Shown here piece after piece: positions 24,074 through 31,988 of a DNA stretch of 64,000 nt. Origin of the DNA: Prochlorococcus sp. AG-347-K17 (GTDB lineage Bacteria > Cyanobacteriota > Cyanobacteriia > PCC-6307 > Cyanobiaceae); the NCBI GenBank assembly GCA_003281385.1, contig QCCE01000001.1:62001-126000 (forward strand), given 5' to 3'. The notes below the pieces were generated by a model that searched no databases, was not told the DNA's origin, and was given only the letters and a program-made list of their open reading frames with translations. The translations under genes were made by a program, and so were the position numbers. Position 1 is the first letter of the stretch. Every line of letters begins with the position of its first letter.

Positions 24074-24377
24074 AATAAAGTGAAATAGATTATATCTAAA
24101 AACTAATTATTCAAATTTCAGAATGATGTAGCTTTTTCTACCAAATTGATATCTTTCTAAGGATTTAAAAATTAATACTTAAACAACAAATTGAACTCTC
24201 AATAGTTTTCGAGCCAATCTGTAAAGCGTAGCAAGCCTGTAAAACAACTATTTAAATGTATATGTCACGCACCTGTAACAGTTATGTAGTAAATATCTTG
24301 AAAATAACTTAATTTCGGCTTAATACTTTACATTTGTTAATAGTAGTGTTACATTAATTAACAATTACACAACTTTA
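24074..24377. other. Divergent promoter region between hli genes, 304 bp
   Basis: No ORF of note. It contains a repeated CTGTAAA(G/A)C motif (about 24219 and 24238, 18-19 bp apart) and the HLR1-like site at 24348-24365. It must hold the promoters of both hli transcripts. Confidence 0.5.
24348..24365 (+). promoter_or_regulatory. HLR1-like element upstream of the hli cluster
   Basis: GTTACATT-aa-TTAACAAT fits the two 8-bp direct repeats (G/T)TTACA(T/A)(T/A) separated by 2 nt with one mismatch. HLR1 is the RpaB-binding site of high-light-responsive cyanobacterial genes. It ends 12 bp before the hli ATG, which is unusually close, so it may act at the start site or be coincidental. A further TTTACATT lies at 24327-24334. 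Confidence 0.45.
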
Positions 24378-24584
24378 ATGGCTAATTCAAACGTAACTAC
24401 TGAATCAGGTGGCAGACAGAATATGTTTCCTACTGAGACACGTCCTTACATAGATGAGTCTGTTTCTTACGACAGCTACCCACAAAATGCAGAAAAAGTT
24501 AACGGTCGTTGGGCAATGATTGGCCTTGTTGCGTTAGTAGGTGCTTACGTTTCTACCGGACAAATTATTCCTGGCATTTTTTAA
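24378..24584 (+). CDS. hli: High light-inducible protein (hli), long N-terminus
   Basis: 68 aa. A polar N-terminal extension of about 38 residues precedes the Hlip helix EKVNGRWAMIGLVALVGAYV then STGQIIPGIF, with the E..NGR.AM.G chlorophyll-binding signature. Its stop codon overlaps the next ATG (TAATG), so the second hli is translated by re-initiation. It is first gene of a four-gene cluster (24378-25189). Confidence 0.92.
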   Translation: MANSNVTTESGGRQNMFPTETRPYIDESVSYDSYPQNAEKVNGRWAMIGLVALVGAYVSTGQIIPGIF

Positions 24585-24844
24585 TGAGTCCACTTTCAGG
24601 CTTCTTAGCCGTAATTGTATTTTTTACAGCCATCCTCGTTGTTTATTTAACCAAGCAATTTCAAAACGAAAATTTAAACAATTCATCATCTAATCAAATG
24701 AAAAACACAAACACAAAAGTCAAAACAATCGAAAAAGAAAAAGTTGTTGCTGAAACTCTTAACGGCAGATTCGCAATGCTTGGATTAATTGCTGCTGTTG
24801 GAGCATATCTAACAACAGGTCAAATAATTCCTGGTTTCGTTTAA
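24584..24844 (+). CDS. hli: Two-helix high light-inducible-type protein (hli)
   Basis: I place the start at 24584, where ATG overlaps the previous stop (TAATG). An in-frame ATG at 24509 would read through the preceding hli gene in another frame. The 86-aa product has an extra N-terminal transmembrane helix (MSPLSGFLAVIVFFTAILVV), a polar Asn/Lys-rich linker, then the Hlip helix ETLNGRFAMLGLIAAVGAYL then TTGQIIPGFV. The added anchor makes it unusual among single-helix Hlips. Confidence 0.85.
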   Translation: MSPLSGFLAVIVFFTAILVVYLTKQFQNENLNNSSSNQMKNTNTKVKTIEKEKVVAETLNGRFAMLGLIAAVGAYLTTGQIIPGFV

Positions 24845-24879
24845 AAACCTACTATTTAACATTTCTACAAATCAGAAAA

Positions 24880-25008
24880 ATGGAAAATTCAAAAACAACT
24901 TATTGGCAAAATGCCGAGAGAACTAATGGAAGAATGGCAATGATGGGCTTATTTGCATTAGTTATAAATTATGGCTTATTTGGATGGATAATCCCAGGAA
25001 TTTTTTAA
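24880..25008 (+). CDS. hli: High light-inducible protein (hli), short
   Basis: ATG at 24880, 42 aa. The sequence TYWQNAERTNGRMAMMGLFA then LVINYGLFGWIIPGIF has the Hlip E..NGR.AM.G motif. The second half (NYGLFGW) is diverged from the TGQIIPG of its neighbours, a known Hlip subtype. It lies 35 bp after the previous hli and 1 bp before the next gene, so it is part of one operon. Confidence 0.88.
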   Translation: MENSKTTYWQNAERTNGRMAMMGLFALVINYGLFGWIIPGIF

Positions 25009-25009
25009 A

Positions 25010-25189
25010 ATGAATTTAGGCTTACTTTTTCTTAAAGTAAATACTTTGGGAGTTATAACTCTTTCCGAACTTGATTGGATAACTAACCATCAATCTGAAT
25101 TTTCAAGGTTAGATATGGCTTTAGTTATTAAGATCGGCCGTCTTATGGATTCTGGAGTAATAGAGATTGATAATAGATTGTCTATTTAA
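25010..25189 (+). CDS. 59-aa conserved protein following the hli cluster
   Basis: ATG at 25010 to TAA at 25187-25189. The sequence MNLGLLFLKVNTLGVITLSE continues LDWITNHQSEFSRL and ends GRLMDSGVIEIDNRLSI. It is soluble and helical, and it begins 1 bp after the hli stop, so it is co-expressed. I recognise it as a typical hli-associated small ORF in Prochlorococcus but know no function. A strong terminator follows. Confidence 0.7.
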   Translation: MNLGLLFLKVNTLGVITLSELDWITNHQSEFSRLDMALVIKIGRLMDSGVIEIDNRLSI

Positions 25190-25217
25190 TTTTAATTTTT
25201 TAAAAATGATCGTCATG

Positions 25218-25256
25218 AGTGTTTGTCAATAGGGATACTGACAAGCGCTTTTTTAT
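25218..25256 (+). terminator. Terminator of the hli operon
   Basis: AGTGTTTGTCA (25218-25228) pairs with TGACAAGCGCT (25239-25249), an 11-bp stem with two G-U pairs, followed by T6. Confidence 0.9.
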
Positions 25257-25269
25257 GAGAAAAAATATT

Positions 25270-25313
25270 TGTAAAAAAAAAGAGATTGTTTCTTAGCTAA
25301 AAACAATCTCTCA
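25270..25313 (-). terminator. Terminator for the minus-strand genes at 25405-26268
   Basis: AGAGATTGTTT and AAACAATCTCT form an 11-bp stem. The minus strand continues into a run of nine T (plus-strand A run before 25282). It is oriented to stop transcripts coming from 25405. Confidence 0.85.
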
Positions 25314-25404
25314 ATTACCTAATTCTTACATGAAAATTTCAAGTAAGCTTTCAGATCTTAACTGATTTGTTTTTATAGTAAATCCGTAAAAATGCTTTTT
25401 TAAT

Positions 25405-25620
25405 TTATCTTTTTAAACCACCTCTTTTTATCCATAGGAACCATGTAACCCAAATAGGAGGGAGGAATCTTATTAAAAAAGAAATTTTATACATATAAAA
25501 TGGGGCATTTTCACTTTGAAATAAATTCATCAAAAAGGAAGATATAGTTACCCAAAGTAAAATTATTAATATATTTGCTCCCAACAAAGCGAACTTATTT
25601 TGTTTGAATATTTTTGGCAT
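25405..25620 (-). CDS. Hypothetical two-span membrane protein, 71 aa
   Basis: Two hydrophobic helices (about residues 11-34 and 47-65), the second ending PPIWVTWFLWIKRGG. Basic residues at both ends suggest an N-in topology. No family is recognised. It is last of three small same-strand membrane protein genes before a terminator. Confidence 0.5.
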   Translation of the reverse strand: MPKIFKQNKFALLGANILIILLWVTISSFLMNLFQSENAPFYMYKISFLIRFLPPIWVTWFLWIKRGGLKR

Positions 25621-25678
25621 AAGTTTATTTTTTTATATTCTTAATTTTAAATAACCTTGGGAAGTAAATTATACATTT

Positions 25679-25930
25679 TCAAAAAAACTTTAAATTTAAA
25701 ATCCATATCCAAATAAAAAAAATACTAAATTTTAATCCCTCTCCAAATAATATTCCGAAAGTAATAGGAGGCGAAAATATTAAAAAAAGAATAGAGAATA
25801 AACTAAATAAAGCAAATGATCCTCTTAAAAAATAATTCTTTCTTTTTGTTCTTCTTAGATTTTTTAAGGTATTCCACTCCCATTGAATAAGCCTGTAGAA
25901 CTTTTCTGATAATAAAAATAAATACTTCAT
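25679..25930 (-). CDS. Hypothetical two-span membrane protein, 83 aa
   Basis: A basic, Trp-rich N-terminus (LIQWEWNTLKNLRRTKRKNY) precedes two closely spaced hydrophobic helices (about residues 37-62 and 66-82). There is no recognised domain. It lies 58 bp upstream of the 25405-25620 gene and 53 bp after the next, so the three may be one transcript. Confidence 0.5.
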   Translation of the reverse strand: MKYLFLLSEKFYRLIQWEWNTLKNLRRTKRKNYFLRGSFALFSLFSILFLIFSPPITFGILFGEGLKFSIFFIWIWILNLKFF

Positions 25931-25983
25931 TAAAATTATTAATTTCTATCGGCTTTTCTTATTTATAAAATTAATTTTACCTA

Positions 25984-26268
25984 TTAGCAATAAACCTTAT
26001 CCCCTTCTTCAGAAAGATAGTAAATTTTATTTTCTGAACTTACGAAGAAAGTTAATCCCTTATATTGTGATCTTTTAAATTTATCTAATCTAAGTTTGTG
26101 TAAATCCCAATTATCAGTGCTTATGTCAGGATTAAATTCTTGTTCTTTTAAGAAAGGTACATAAGTTGGTCTAATTGTTGTTTTTTGGGCTAACCCTCTA
26201 TTTCGTTTTGAATAAAAAAGTAATAAAAATAAAAGTACAAAAAAAAGAATTAATAATATATTTGTCAT
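25984..26268 (-). CDS. Hypothetical membrane-anchored protein, 94 aa
   Basis: The ATG at 26266-26268 (MTNILLILFFVLLFLLLFYS) is preferred over a TTG two codons upstream. One N-terminal helix anchors a soluble C-terminal domain with the conserved-looking YKGLTFFVSSENKIYYLSEE. The form suggests a small thylakoid- or plasma-membrane protein. Family unknown. Confidence 0.5.
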   Translation of the reverse strand: MTNILLILFFVLLFLLLFYSKRNRGLAQKTTIRPTYVPFLKEQEFNPDISTDNWDLHKLRLDKFKRSQYKGLTFFVSSENKIYYLSEEGDKVYC

Positions 26269-26429
26269 TGTCAATTTTTCTAATTTGAAAAAACTTTATT
26301 TGGAGAATCAAGAACTTTTCTCAATAAATTTCTTAGTAAGTAAAAAATCCTATTTTTATATTCTTGTATTTTTGAATACTTATCAAGGGGTTACCTAGAT
26401 CAGATTATAAAATTAGTCGCATTTTCAAC

Positions 26430-26573
26430 ATGACTCAAAATTCCATGAATACTCCTTATGCAAAAAGAGTAGCTGAAAAATTTAGAGAGGCTCAAAACTA
26501 TTTAAAAACTAATGGTTTTAGTAGATCAACTAAACATTTACTGGAAGATATTGAAAATCTTGTTGAAAAATAG
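26430..26573 (+). CDS. 47-aa helical small protein
   Basis: ATG at 26430 to TAG at 26571-26573. The sequence MTQNSMNTPYAKRVAEKFRE continues AQNYLKTNGFSRSTKHLLEDIE. It is soluble and helical with no known family. The stop overlaps the GTG of the next ORF by one base (TAGTG), which supports both as real genes. Confidence 0.5.
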   Translation: MTQNSMNTPYAKRVAEKFREAQNYLKTNGFSRSTKHLLEDIENLVEK

Positions 26574-26731
26574 TGCCAATACCTCCTCACTTACCGCAAC
26601 TACAATATGGCTACGATGATGGCTTTACAACCATTGTTTTTGGGTTAATAGGAAGTTGCTTTGGATGTATCTTAATTTTATTAATTTCATTTTTTGAATT
26701 TAAATTCAAAAAGCAAAATAGCAAGCCTTAA
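26573..26731 (+). CDS. 52-aa single-span membrane protein
   Basis: GTG start at 26573-26575 overlapping the previous stop. It has a Pro-rich N-terminus (PIPPHLPQLQYGYDDG), one transmembrane helix (about residues 19-41, with two Cys) and a basic tail (FKFKKQNSKP). It ends 8 bp before the convergent ychF stop. Function unknown. Confidence 0.45.
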   Translation: MPIPPHLPQLQYGYDDGFTTIVFGLIGSCFGCILILLISFFEFKFKKQNSKP

Positions 26732-26739
26732 GAGAATTA

Positions 26740-27831
26740 CTAAACGTTAAATAAGAACTCCATTACATCACCTTCGTTAACAATATATTCCTTACCTTCA
26801 CTTCTTAAAAGACCTTTTGTTTTTGCATTGGCAATTGAACCTGAATCAATTAAATTTTGATACGAAATAGTCTGAGCTCTTATAAATCCTTTTTCAAAAT
26901 CAGTATGAATGACTCCTGCTGCCTGTGGCGCAGTCATCCCATCTTTTATTGTCCAAGCTTTTGTCTCCTTTTCTCCGGTAGTAAAATAAGTTTTTAATCC
27001 CAATAATTTATATGTTGATCTAATTAATGAACTTAATCCCCCTTCTTCTACTCCTAAGCCAATAAGGTAGTCTTTTTTATCTTCTGGTTCTAACTCTATT
27101 AATTCAGATTCGACTTGCGCTGATATTTTTATACATTCTGTATTTTCATTGCTTGCAAAACTCTGAACTGTTGATGAAAAATCATTACCTTCAGCTAAAT
27201 CATTTTCATTCAAATTAGTTGCGTAAATAATTGGTTTAGCAGTAAGGAAGCCTAATTGCTTAATTATTAAATTCTCTTCTTCATTCAAAGATATTGATCT
27301 AACTGAAAGGCCTTTCTCTAGCTCTTCTTCAATTTTTTCTAGTAAGGTATCTTCTTTAGCTGCCTCTTTACTAGTTCTAACCTGTTTTTTAATTCTTTCT
27401 CTTCTTTTTTGGAGTTGAGATAAATCAGCTAAATTCAATTCCAGATTAATTATCTCAATGTCATCCAGGGGATCTACCTTTCCAGAAACATGAATTACAT
27501 CACTATCTTCAAAGCACCTTACAACATGAACTATTGCATCAACCTCCCTAATATTTGATAAAAATTTATTTCCCAAACCTTCGCCTTTACTAGCTCCTTT
27601 TACTAGTCCTGCGATATCTACAAATTCAATTTTTGTTGGGATAATATTTTGGCTAGAACTTAAATTACCTAACTCTTGCAACCTTTGATCTGGGACTGAA
27701 ACTATGCCTTTATTAGGTTCTATAGTACAAAAGGGAAAATTAGCCGCTTGGGCCTTAGCATTTTCTACAAGTGCATTAAATAGAGTTGATTTTCCAACAT
27801 TTGGTAATCCAATAATACCTGCTTTTAACAT
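26740..27831 (-). CDS. ychF: Redox-responsive ATPase/GTPase YchF
   Basis: A 363-aa OBG-family NTPase. G1 is GLPNVGKSTLFNAL, G3 is DIAGLVKGASKGEGLGNKF (family-specific) and the G4-like motif is YATNLNEND (NxxE, giving ATP preference in this family). The C-terminal TGS/ubiquitin-like domain (TTGEKETKAWTIKDGMTAPQ) is intact. YchF binds ribosomes and influences translation and stress responses. It is of normal length and monocistronic, with an ATG start. Confidence 0.95.
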   Translation of the reverse strand: MLKAGIIGLPNVGKSTLFNALVENAKAQAANFPFCTIEPNKGIVSVPDQRLQELGNLSSSQNIIPTKIEFVDIAGLVKGASKGEGLGNKFLSNIREVDAIVHVVRCFEDSDVIHVSGKVDPLDDIEIINLELNLADLSQLQKRRERIKKQVRTSKEAAKEDTLLEKIEEELEKGLSVRSISLNEEENLIIKQLGFLTAKPIIYATNLNENDLAEGNDFSSTVQSFASNENTECIKISAQVESELIELEPEDKKDYLIGLGVEEGGLSSLIRSTYKLLGLKTYFTTGEKETKAWTIKDGMTAPQAAGVIHTDFEKGFIRAQTISYQNLIDSGSIANAKTKGLLRSEGKEYIVNEGDVMEFLFNV

Positions 27832-27975
27832 TTGAAAAAACTTATGGAAAAATTATCAAGAAAACATCTTCTAGTAATATAGTATTTACTTAACCAATCT
27901 TGGATAAGTTAATTATAATCGTCTTGATTATTTATTTAGTTCCTAAATATTCTCTACTCCTGCTTTTAAAAAGAA

Positions 27976-29037
27976 ATGTTTGATTTAATAAAAAAAAATA
28001 TAAATCTAAGAAGTGGAATTATATTGATTTCTCTAGCTATATTTTTCGTTTTTATAACCAATTCCTTCAAGAAAAATAAGTCAAAAGATATTTCTGATTT
28101 TGTAGTTCAAGTCGAAAAAGGTATCCTCTCAGATTCAATTAATACTAGTGGTGAAGTAAAAGCAATAAGGACAAACAATATTGGGCCTCGGAAGCAAGGC
28201 ATAATAAAAGAAATCAAAGTAGATGAGGGCGATCTTGTAAAAAAAGATCAGGTTTTAGCTTCTCTTGATGATGAAGATTTTATCTATAAAATTGAAGAAC
28301 TTGAATTAAATGTAGAAAAACAAAAATCTGAATTTTTAAGAAGAGAATATTTATATCAAGAAGGTGCAGTAAGTAAAGAAAACTATGAAAGTTATAAAAA
28401 TAACTACAACATTAGTAGCGCAAAACTTAATGATGCAAAAGCTGAAAAAAGTTTCTATCTAATTAAAGCTCCCTATGGAGGAAAGATAACTGCAAAATAT
28501 GCTGAGATAGGATCTTATGTCACACCAAGTACAAACTTAAGTTCAGACTCTAAAACCAAAAACTTTATTTTTGAACTTTCAGAGGGCCTAGAAATTGTTG
28601 CTAAAGTTCCTGAGAGTGACATTGGCAGAATAAAAATAGGTCAAGAAGCCTCAGTAAGAATTGAGGCTTATCCCTCAAAAAAATATAGTGCCATAGTTAA
28701 AAAAATAGCTACAAGAGCTGTAAAAGATAATAATGTAACCTCATTCGAAGTAACTTTAAATTTTAAAGATATTTCTGAAGAAATTAAAATTGGAATGACT
28801 GCAGATCTTGAATTTAGAGTCGAAGGTAATGAAGAAAAAATCCTAGTACCAACAGTTTCTATTGTCACTGAAAAAGGTGAAAAAGGAATTTTGAAAGTTG
28901 ATAAAAACAATTCTCCCAAATTTGAAAAAATCGAAATTGGTATTAGTAGTGGAAATAAAACTTCTGTAATTGATGGATTAGAACCTGGAGAGCAAATCTT
29001 TATTGATATTCCACCTTGGGCTAAGAAGAGAAAATGA
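27976..29037 (+). CDS. HlyD/RND-type membrane fusion (adaptor) protein
   Basis: A 353-aa periplasmic adaptor. An N-terminal transmembrane anchor (about residues 12-30) is followed by the biotinyl-lipoyl half motif (IKEIKVDEGDLVKKDQVLAS), a short coiled coil (NVEKQKSEFLRREYLYQEGA), the second half (APYGGKITAKYAEIGSYVTP) and beta-barrel domains. It would link an inner-membrane efflux pump or ABC exporter to an outer channel. No pump gene is adjacent, so its partner is unknown. polA starts within its last codon (ATGA overlap). Confidence 0.82.
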   Translation: MFDLIKKNINLRSGIILISLAIFFVFITNSFKKNKSKDISDFVVQVEKGILSDSINTSGEVKAIRTNNIGPRKQGIIKEIKVDEGDLVKKDQVLASLDDEDFIYKIEELELNVEKQKSEFLRREYLYQEGAVSKENYESYKNNYNISSAKLNDAKAEKSFYLIKAPYGGKITAKYAEIGSYVTPSTNLSSDSKTKNFIFELSEGLEIVAKVPESDIGRIKIGQEASVRIEAYPSKKYSAIVKKIATRAVKDNNVTSFEVTLNFKDISEEIKIGMTADLEFRVEGNEEKILVPTVSIVTEKGEKGILKVDKNNSPKFEKIEIGISSGNKTSVIDGLEPGEQIFIDIPPWAKKRK

Positions 29038-31964
29038 GTTTAAAATCTGAAAACTCTAAAAAACCAATTTTACTTTTAGTCGATGGCCACTCACTTGCTT
29101 TTAGAAGCTTCTATGCATTTAGCAAAGGGATTGATGGAGGTTTAACTACCAAAGAGGGATTTCCAACAAGTGTCACTTATGGATTTCTAAAAAGCCTTCT
29201 GGATAATTGTAAAAATATTAGTCCTGAGGGTGTTTGTATTACGTTTGATACCGAAAAACCTACTTTCAGACATGAATTAGATCCAAACTATAAGGCCAAT
29301 AGAGATGTAGCACCAGATGTTTTTTTTCAGGATATTGAACAACTAGAAATCATTTTAGAAGAAAGCCTTAATTTACCAATTTTTAAATCTCCAGGATACG
29401 AAGCAGATGATCTCCTAGGCACAATTGCAAATGATGCTTCTTCTAAAGGATGGTGCGTGAATATTCTTTCTGGAGATAGGGACTTATTTCAATTAGTAGA
29501 TGATCAAAAAGATATTTATGTACTTTATATGGGTGGTGGTCCATATGCGAAAAGTGGAAATCCAACTCTTATGAATGAAAATGGAGTAAAAGAAAAATTA
29601 GGTGTTGCGCCAGAAAGAGTAGTTGATCTCAAAGCCCTTACTGGTGATAGTTCTGATAATATTCCAGGTATTAAAGGAGTAGGGCCAAAAACTGCAATTA
29701 ATCTACTAAAAGAGAACAATACGCTTGATGGAATCTATCAGGCTTTGGACAAGATTCAGCAGAACAACGATAAGAAATATAAAGGATTCATCAAAGGTTC
29801 AGTTATAGAAAAGCTCAGAAACGATAAACATAATGCTTTTCTTTCCAGGGATTTAGCAAAAATAAATACTAAGGTGCCTTTAATTTTAAGTAACGGTTAT
29901 GAATTAAAAAATATAAATCAAGAACTACTTTCAGAGTCACTGAAAAAATTAGAACTATCAACACTACTTAGACAAATTGATATTTTCAATTCAACTTTCA
30001 GCAAAGGTGGTTTTGACAAAAATAATGTAGCTAAAGAGGAGGAGAAGGCACCAAAAGTCGCAGGCAATAATGAATTAGAAAATAGTGAAAATAAAATCCC
30101 TAAAATCAACGTAAGTGTTGTAAATGATTTCGAATTACTTGATGAATTAATTCAAAGATTAGACAAGACTAATCAAATAGTTTCTTTAGATACAGAGACC
30201 AATAGTTTGAATCCAATCGATGCGGAACTTGTTGGGATAGGGTTATGTCTTGGAGAAGAAAATGATGATTTATTTTATATACCTCTTGGTCATCAAACAA
30301 AAAAGGAGACCCCCAATCAATTATCAATTGAAGATGTTTTCTCAAAGCTAAGAAATTGGATAGAGGATCCAAAAAAAGAAAAGGCACTCCAAAATTCTAA
30401 ATTTGATAGGCAAATATTTTTTAATCATGGACTTGATCTTAAAGGCGTAACCTTTGACACCTTGTTAGCAGACTACCTTCTTAATAATCAGGAGAAACAT
30501 GGGTTAAGTGAAATTAGTTTTAGATTATTTGGATTTAAGCCTCCTTCATTCAAGGAGACAGTTGGAAAAAATAAAGACTTTTCATTTGTTGATATTGATG
30601 AAGCAAGTATTTACTGCGGTTATGATGTTTTTCTAACTTTTAAGATTGTCAAAATTTTTAAAGAAAGTTTTTCAAAGGAAAAACATGAATTAATCAAATT
30701 GTTCGAAGAAATCGAGCTACCTTTAGAGCCGGTATTGTCCCAAATGGAAATGAATGGCATAACCATCGACATCCCTTATTTGGATAAGCTCTCAAAAGAA
30801 TTAAAAAGTACCTTAGAAGATATTGAAAGTAAAGTTTATGAGTTAGCAGAGGAAAGTTTCAATCTATCTTCACCAAAACAACTTGGTGAGATCTTGTTTG
30901 AAAAATTAAATTTGGATAAGAAAAAATCACGGAAAACAAAAACAGGATGGAGCACAGATGCAGTAGTTCTGGAAAGATTAGTCGACGAACATGAAATAAT
31001 CCAATATTTAATAAAACATAGAACTCTTAGCAAATTACTTAGCACCTATATTGATGCTCTCCCAAATCTTATTAACGAAAAGACAGGAAGAGTTCATACA
31101 AACTTTAATCAAGCTGCTACAGCGACTGGGAGACTAAGTAGTAGCAATCCTAATCTTCAAAATATCCCTGTTAGGACTGAATTTAGTAGGAGAATCAGAA
31201 AAGCATTCTTGCCTGAAAAAAATTGGAAACTCTTATCAGCTGATTATTCTCAGATCGAATTAAGAATACTCGCTCACTTAGCAGATGAAGAAATACTAAT
31301 AAATGCATTTCATAAAAATGATGACATTCATTCTTTGACTGCAAGATTAATTTTTGAGAAAGAAGAAATTTCTTCTGATGAGAGGAGAGTTGGGAAAACA
31401 ATAAATTTCGGAGTTATCTATGGTATGGGAATTAAAAAGTTTGCACGTTCTACAGGAGTAAGTACTCCAGAAGCAAAAGAATTCCTAATAAAATACAAAG
31501 AAAGATATTCAAAAATTTTCAAATTTCTTGAACTTCAAGAAAGGCTTGCCTTATCAAAAGGTTATGTAAAAACAATTTTTGGTAGAAAGAGAGAATTTAA
31601 GTTTGATAAAAATGGACTTGGAAGATTATTAGGAAAAGATCCTTACGAAATTGACTTGCAAGCCGCAAGAAGAGCTGGCATGGAAGCACAGTCACTAAGA
31701 GCCGCAGCAAATGCCCCAATTCAGGGTTCAAGTGCAGATATTATTAAAATTGCAATGGTTCAACTAAATAAAAAATTCATAGAAATGGATGTTCCAGCAA
31801 AAATGCTTTTACAAGTACATGATGAATTATTGTTTGAAGTTGAACCAGATTCTTTAGAAATTACGACGAAATTAGTAAAGAAGACTATGGAAGATTGTGT
31901 AAAATTAAATGTGCCTCTTTTAGTTGATGTTGGAATTGGAGACAATTGGATGGAGACAAAATAA
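29034..31964 (+). CDS. polA: DNA polymerase I
   Basis: A 976-aa enzyme for replication primer removal and repair. The 5' nuclease domain (LLVDGHSLAFRSFYAF, YEADDLLGT, TGDSSDNIPGIKGVGPKTA) comes first. The 3'-5' exonuclease domain retains its acidic DTE motif (VSLDTETNSL). The polymerase domain has motif A (LSADYSQIELRILAHLA), motif B (RRVGKTINFGVIYGMG) and motif C (LLQVHDELLFEVE). Length is normal. It overlaps the adaptor gene by 4 bp and is followed 24 bp later by cysS. Confidence 0.96.
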   Translation: MSLKSENSKKPILLLVDGHSLAFRSFYAFSKGIDGGLTTKEGFPTSVTYGFLKSLLDNCKNISPEGVCITFDTEKPTFRHELDPNYKANRDVAPDVFFQDIEQLEIILEESLNLPIFKSPGYEADDLLGTIANDASSKGWCVNILSGDRDLFQLVDDQKDIYVLYMGGGPYAKSGNPTLMNENGVKEKLGVAPERVVDLKALTGDSSDNIPGIKGVGPKTAINLLKENNTLDGIYQALDKIQQNNDKKYKGFIKGSVIEKLRNDKHNAFLSRDLAKINTKVPLILSNGYELKNINQELLSESLKKLELSTLLRQIDIFNSTFSKGGFDKNNVAKEEEKAPKVAGNNELENSENKIPKINVSVVNDFELLDELIQRLDKTNQIVSLDTETNSLNPIDAELVGIGLCLGEENDDLFYIPLGHQTKKETPNQLSIEDVFSKLRNWIEDPKKEKALQNSKFDRQIFFNHGLDLKGVTFDTLLADYLLNNQEKHGLSEISFRLFGFKPPSFKETVGKNKDFSFVDIDEASIYCGYDVFLTFKIVKIFKESFSKEKHELIKLFEEIELPLEPVLSQMEMNGITIDIPYLDKLSKELKSTLEDIESKVYELAEESFNLSSPKQLGEILFEKLNLDKKKSRKTKTGWSTDAVVLERLVDEHEIIQYLIKHRTLSKLLSTYIDALPNLINEKTGRVHTNFNQAATATGRLSSSNPNLQNIPVRTEFSRRIRKAFLPEKNWKLLSADYSQIELRILAHLADEEILINAFHKNDDIHSLTARLIFEKEEISSDERRVGKTINFGVIYGMGIKKFARSTGVSTPEAKEFLIKYKERYSKIFKFLELQERLALSKGYVKTIFGRKREFKFDKNGLGRLLGKDPYEIDLQAARRAGMEAQSLRAAANAPIQGSSADIIKIAMVQLNKKFIEMDVPAKMLLQVHDELLFEVEPDSLEITTKLVKKTMEDCVKLNVPLLVDVGIGDNWMETK

Positions 31965-31988
31965 ACCTTATGAAATACTTATATTAAG

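Noticed and set aside
24509..24583. N-terminal extension of the second hli gene
   Set aside because: It overlaps the preceding hli gene in another frame and is Cys/Trp-rich nonsense; the TAATG start at 24584 fits better.
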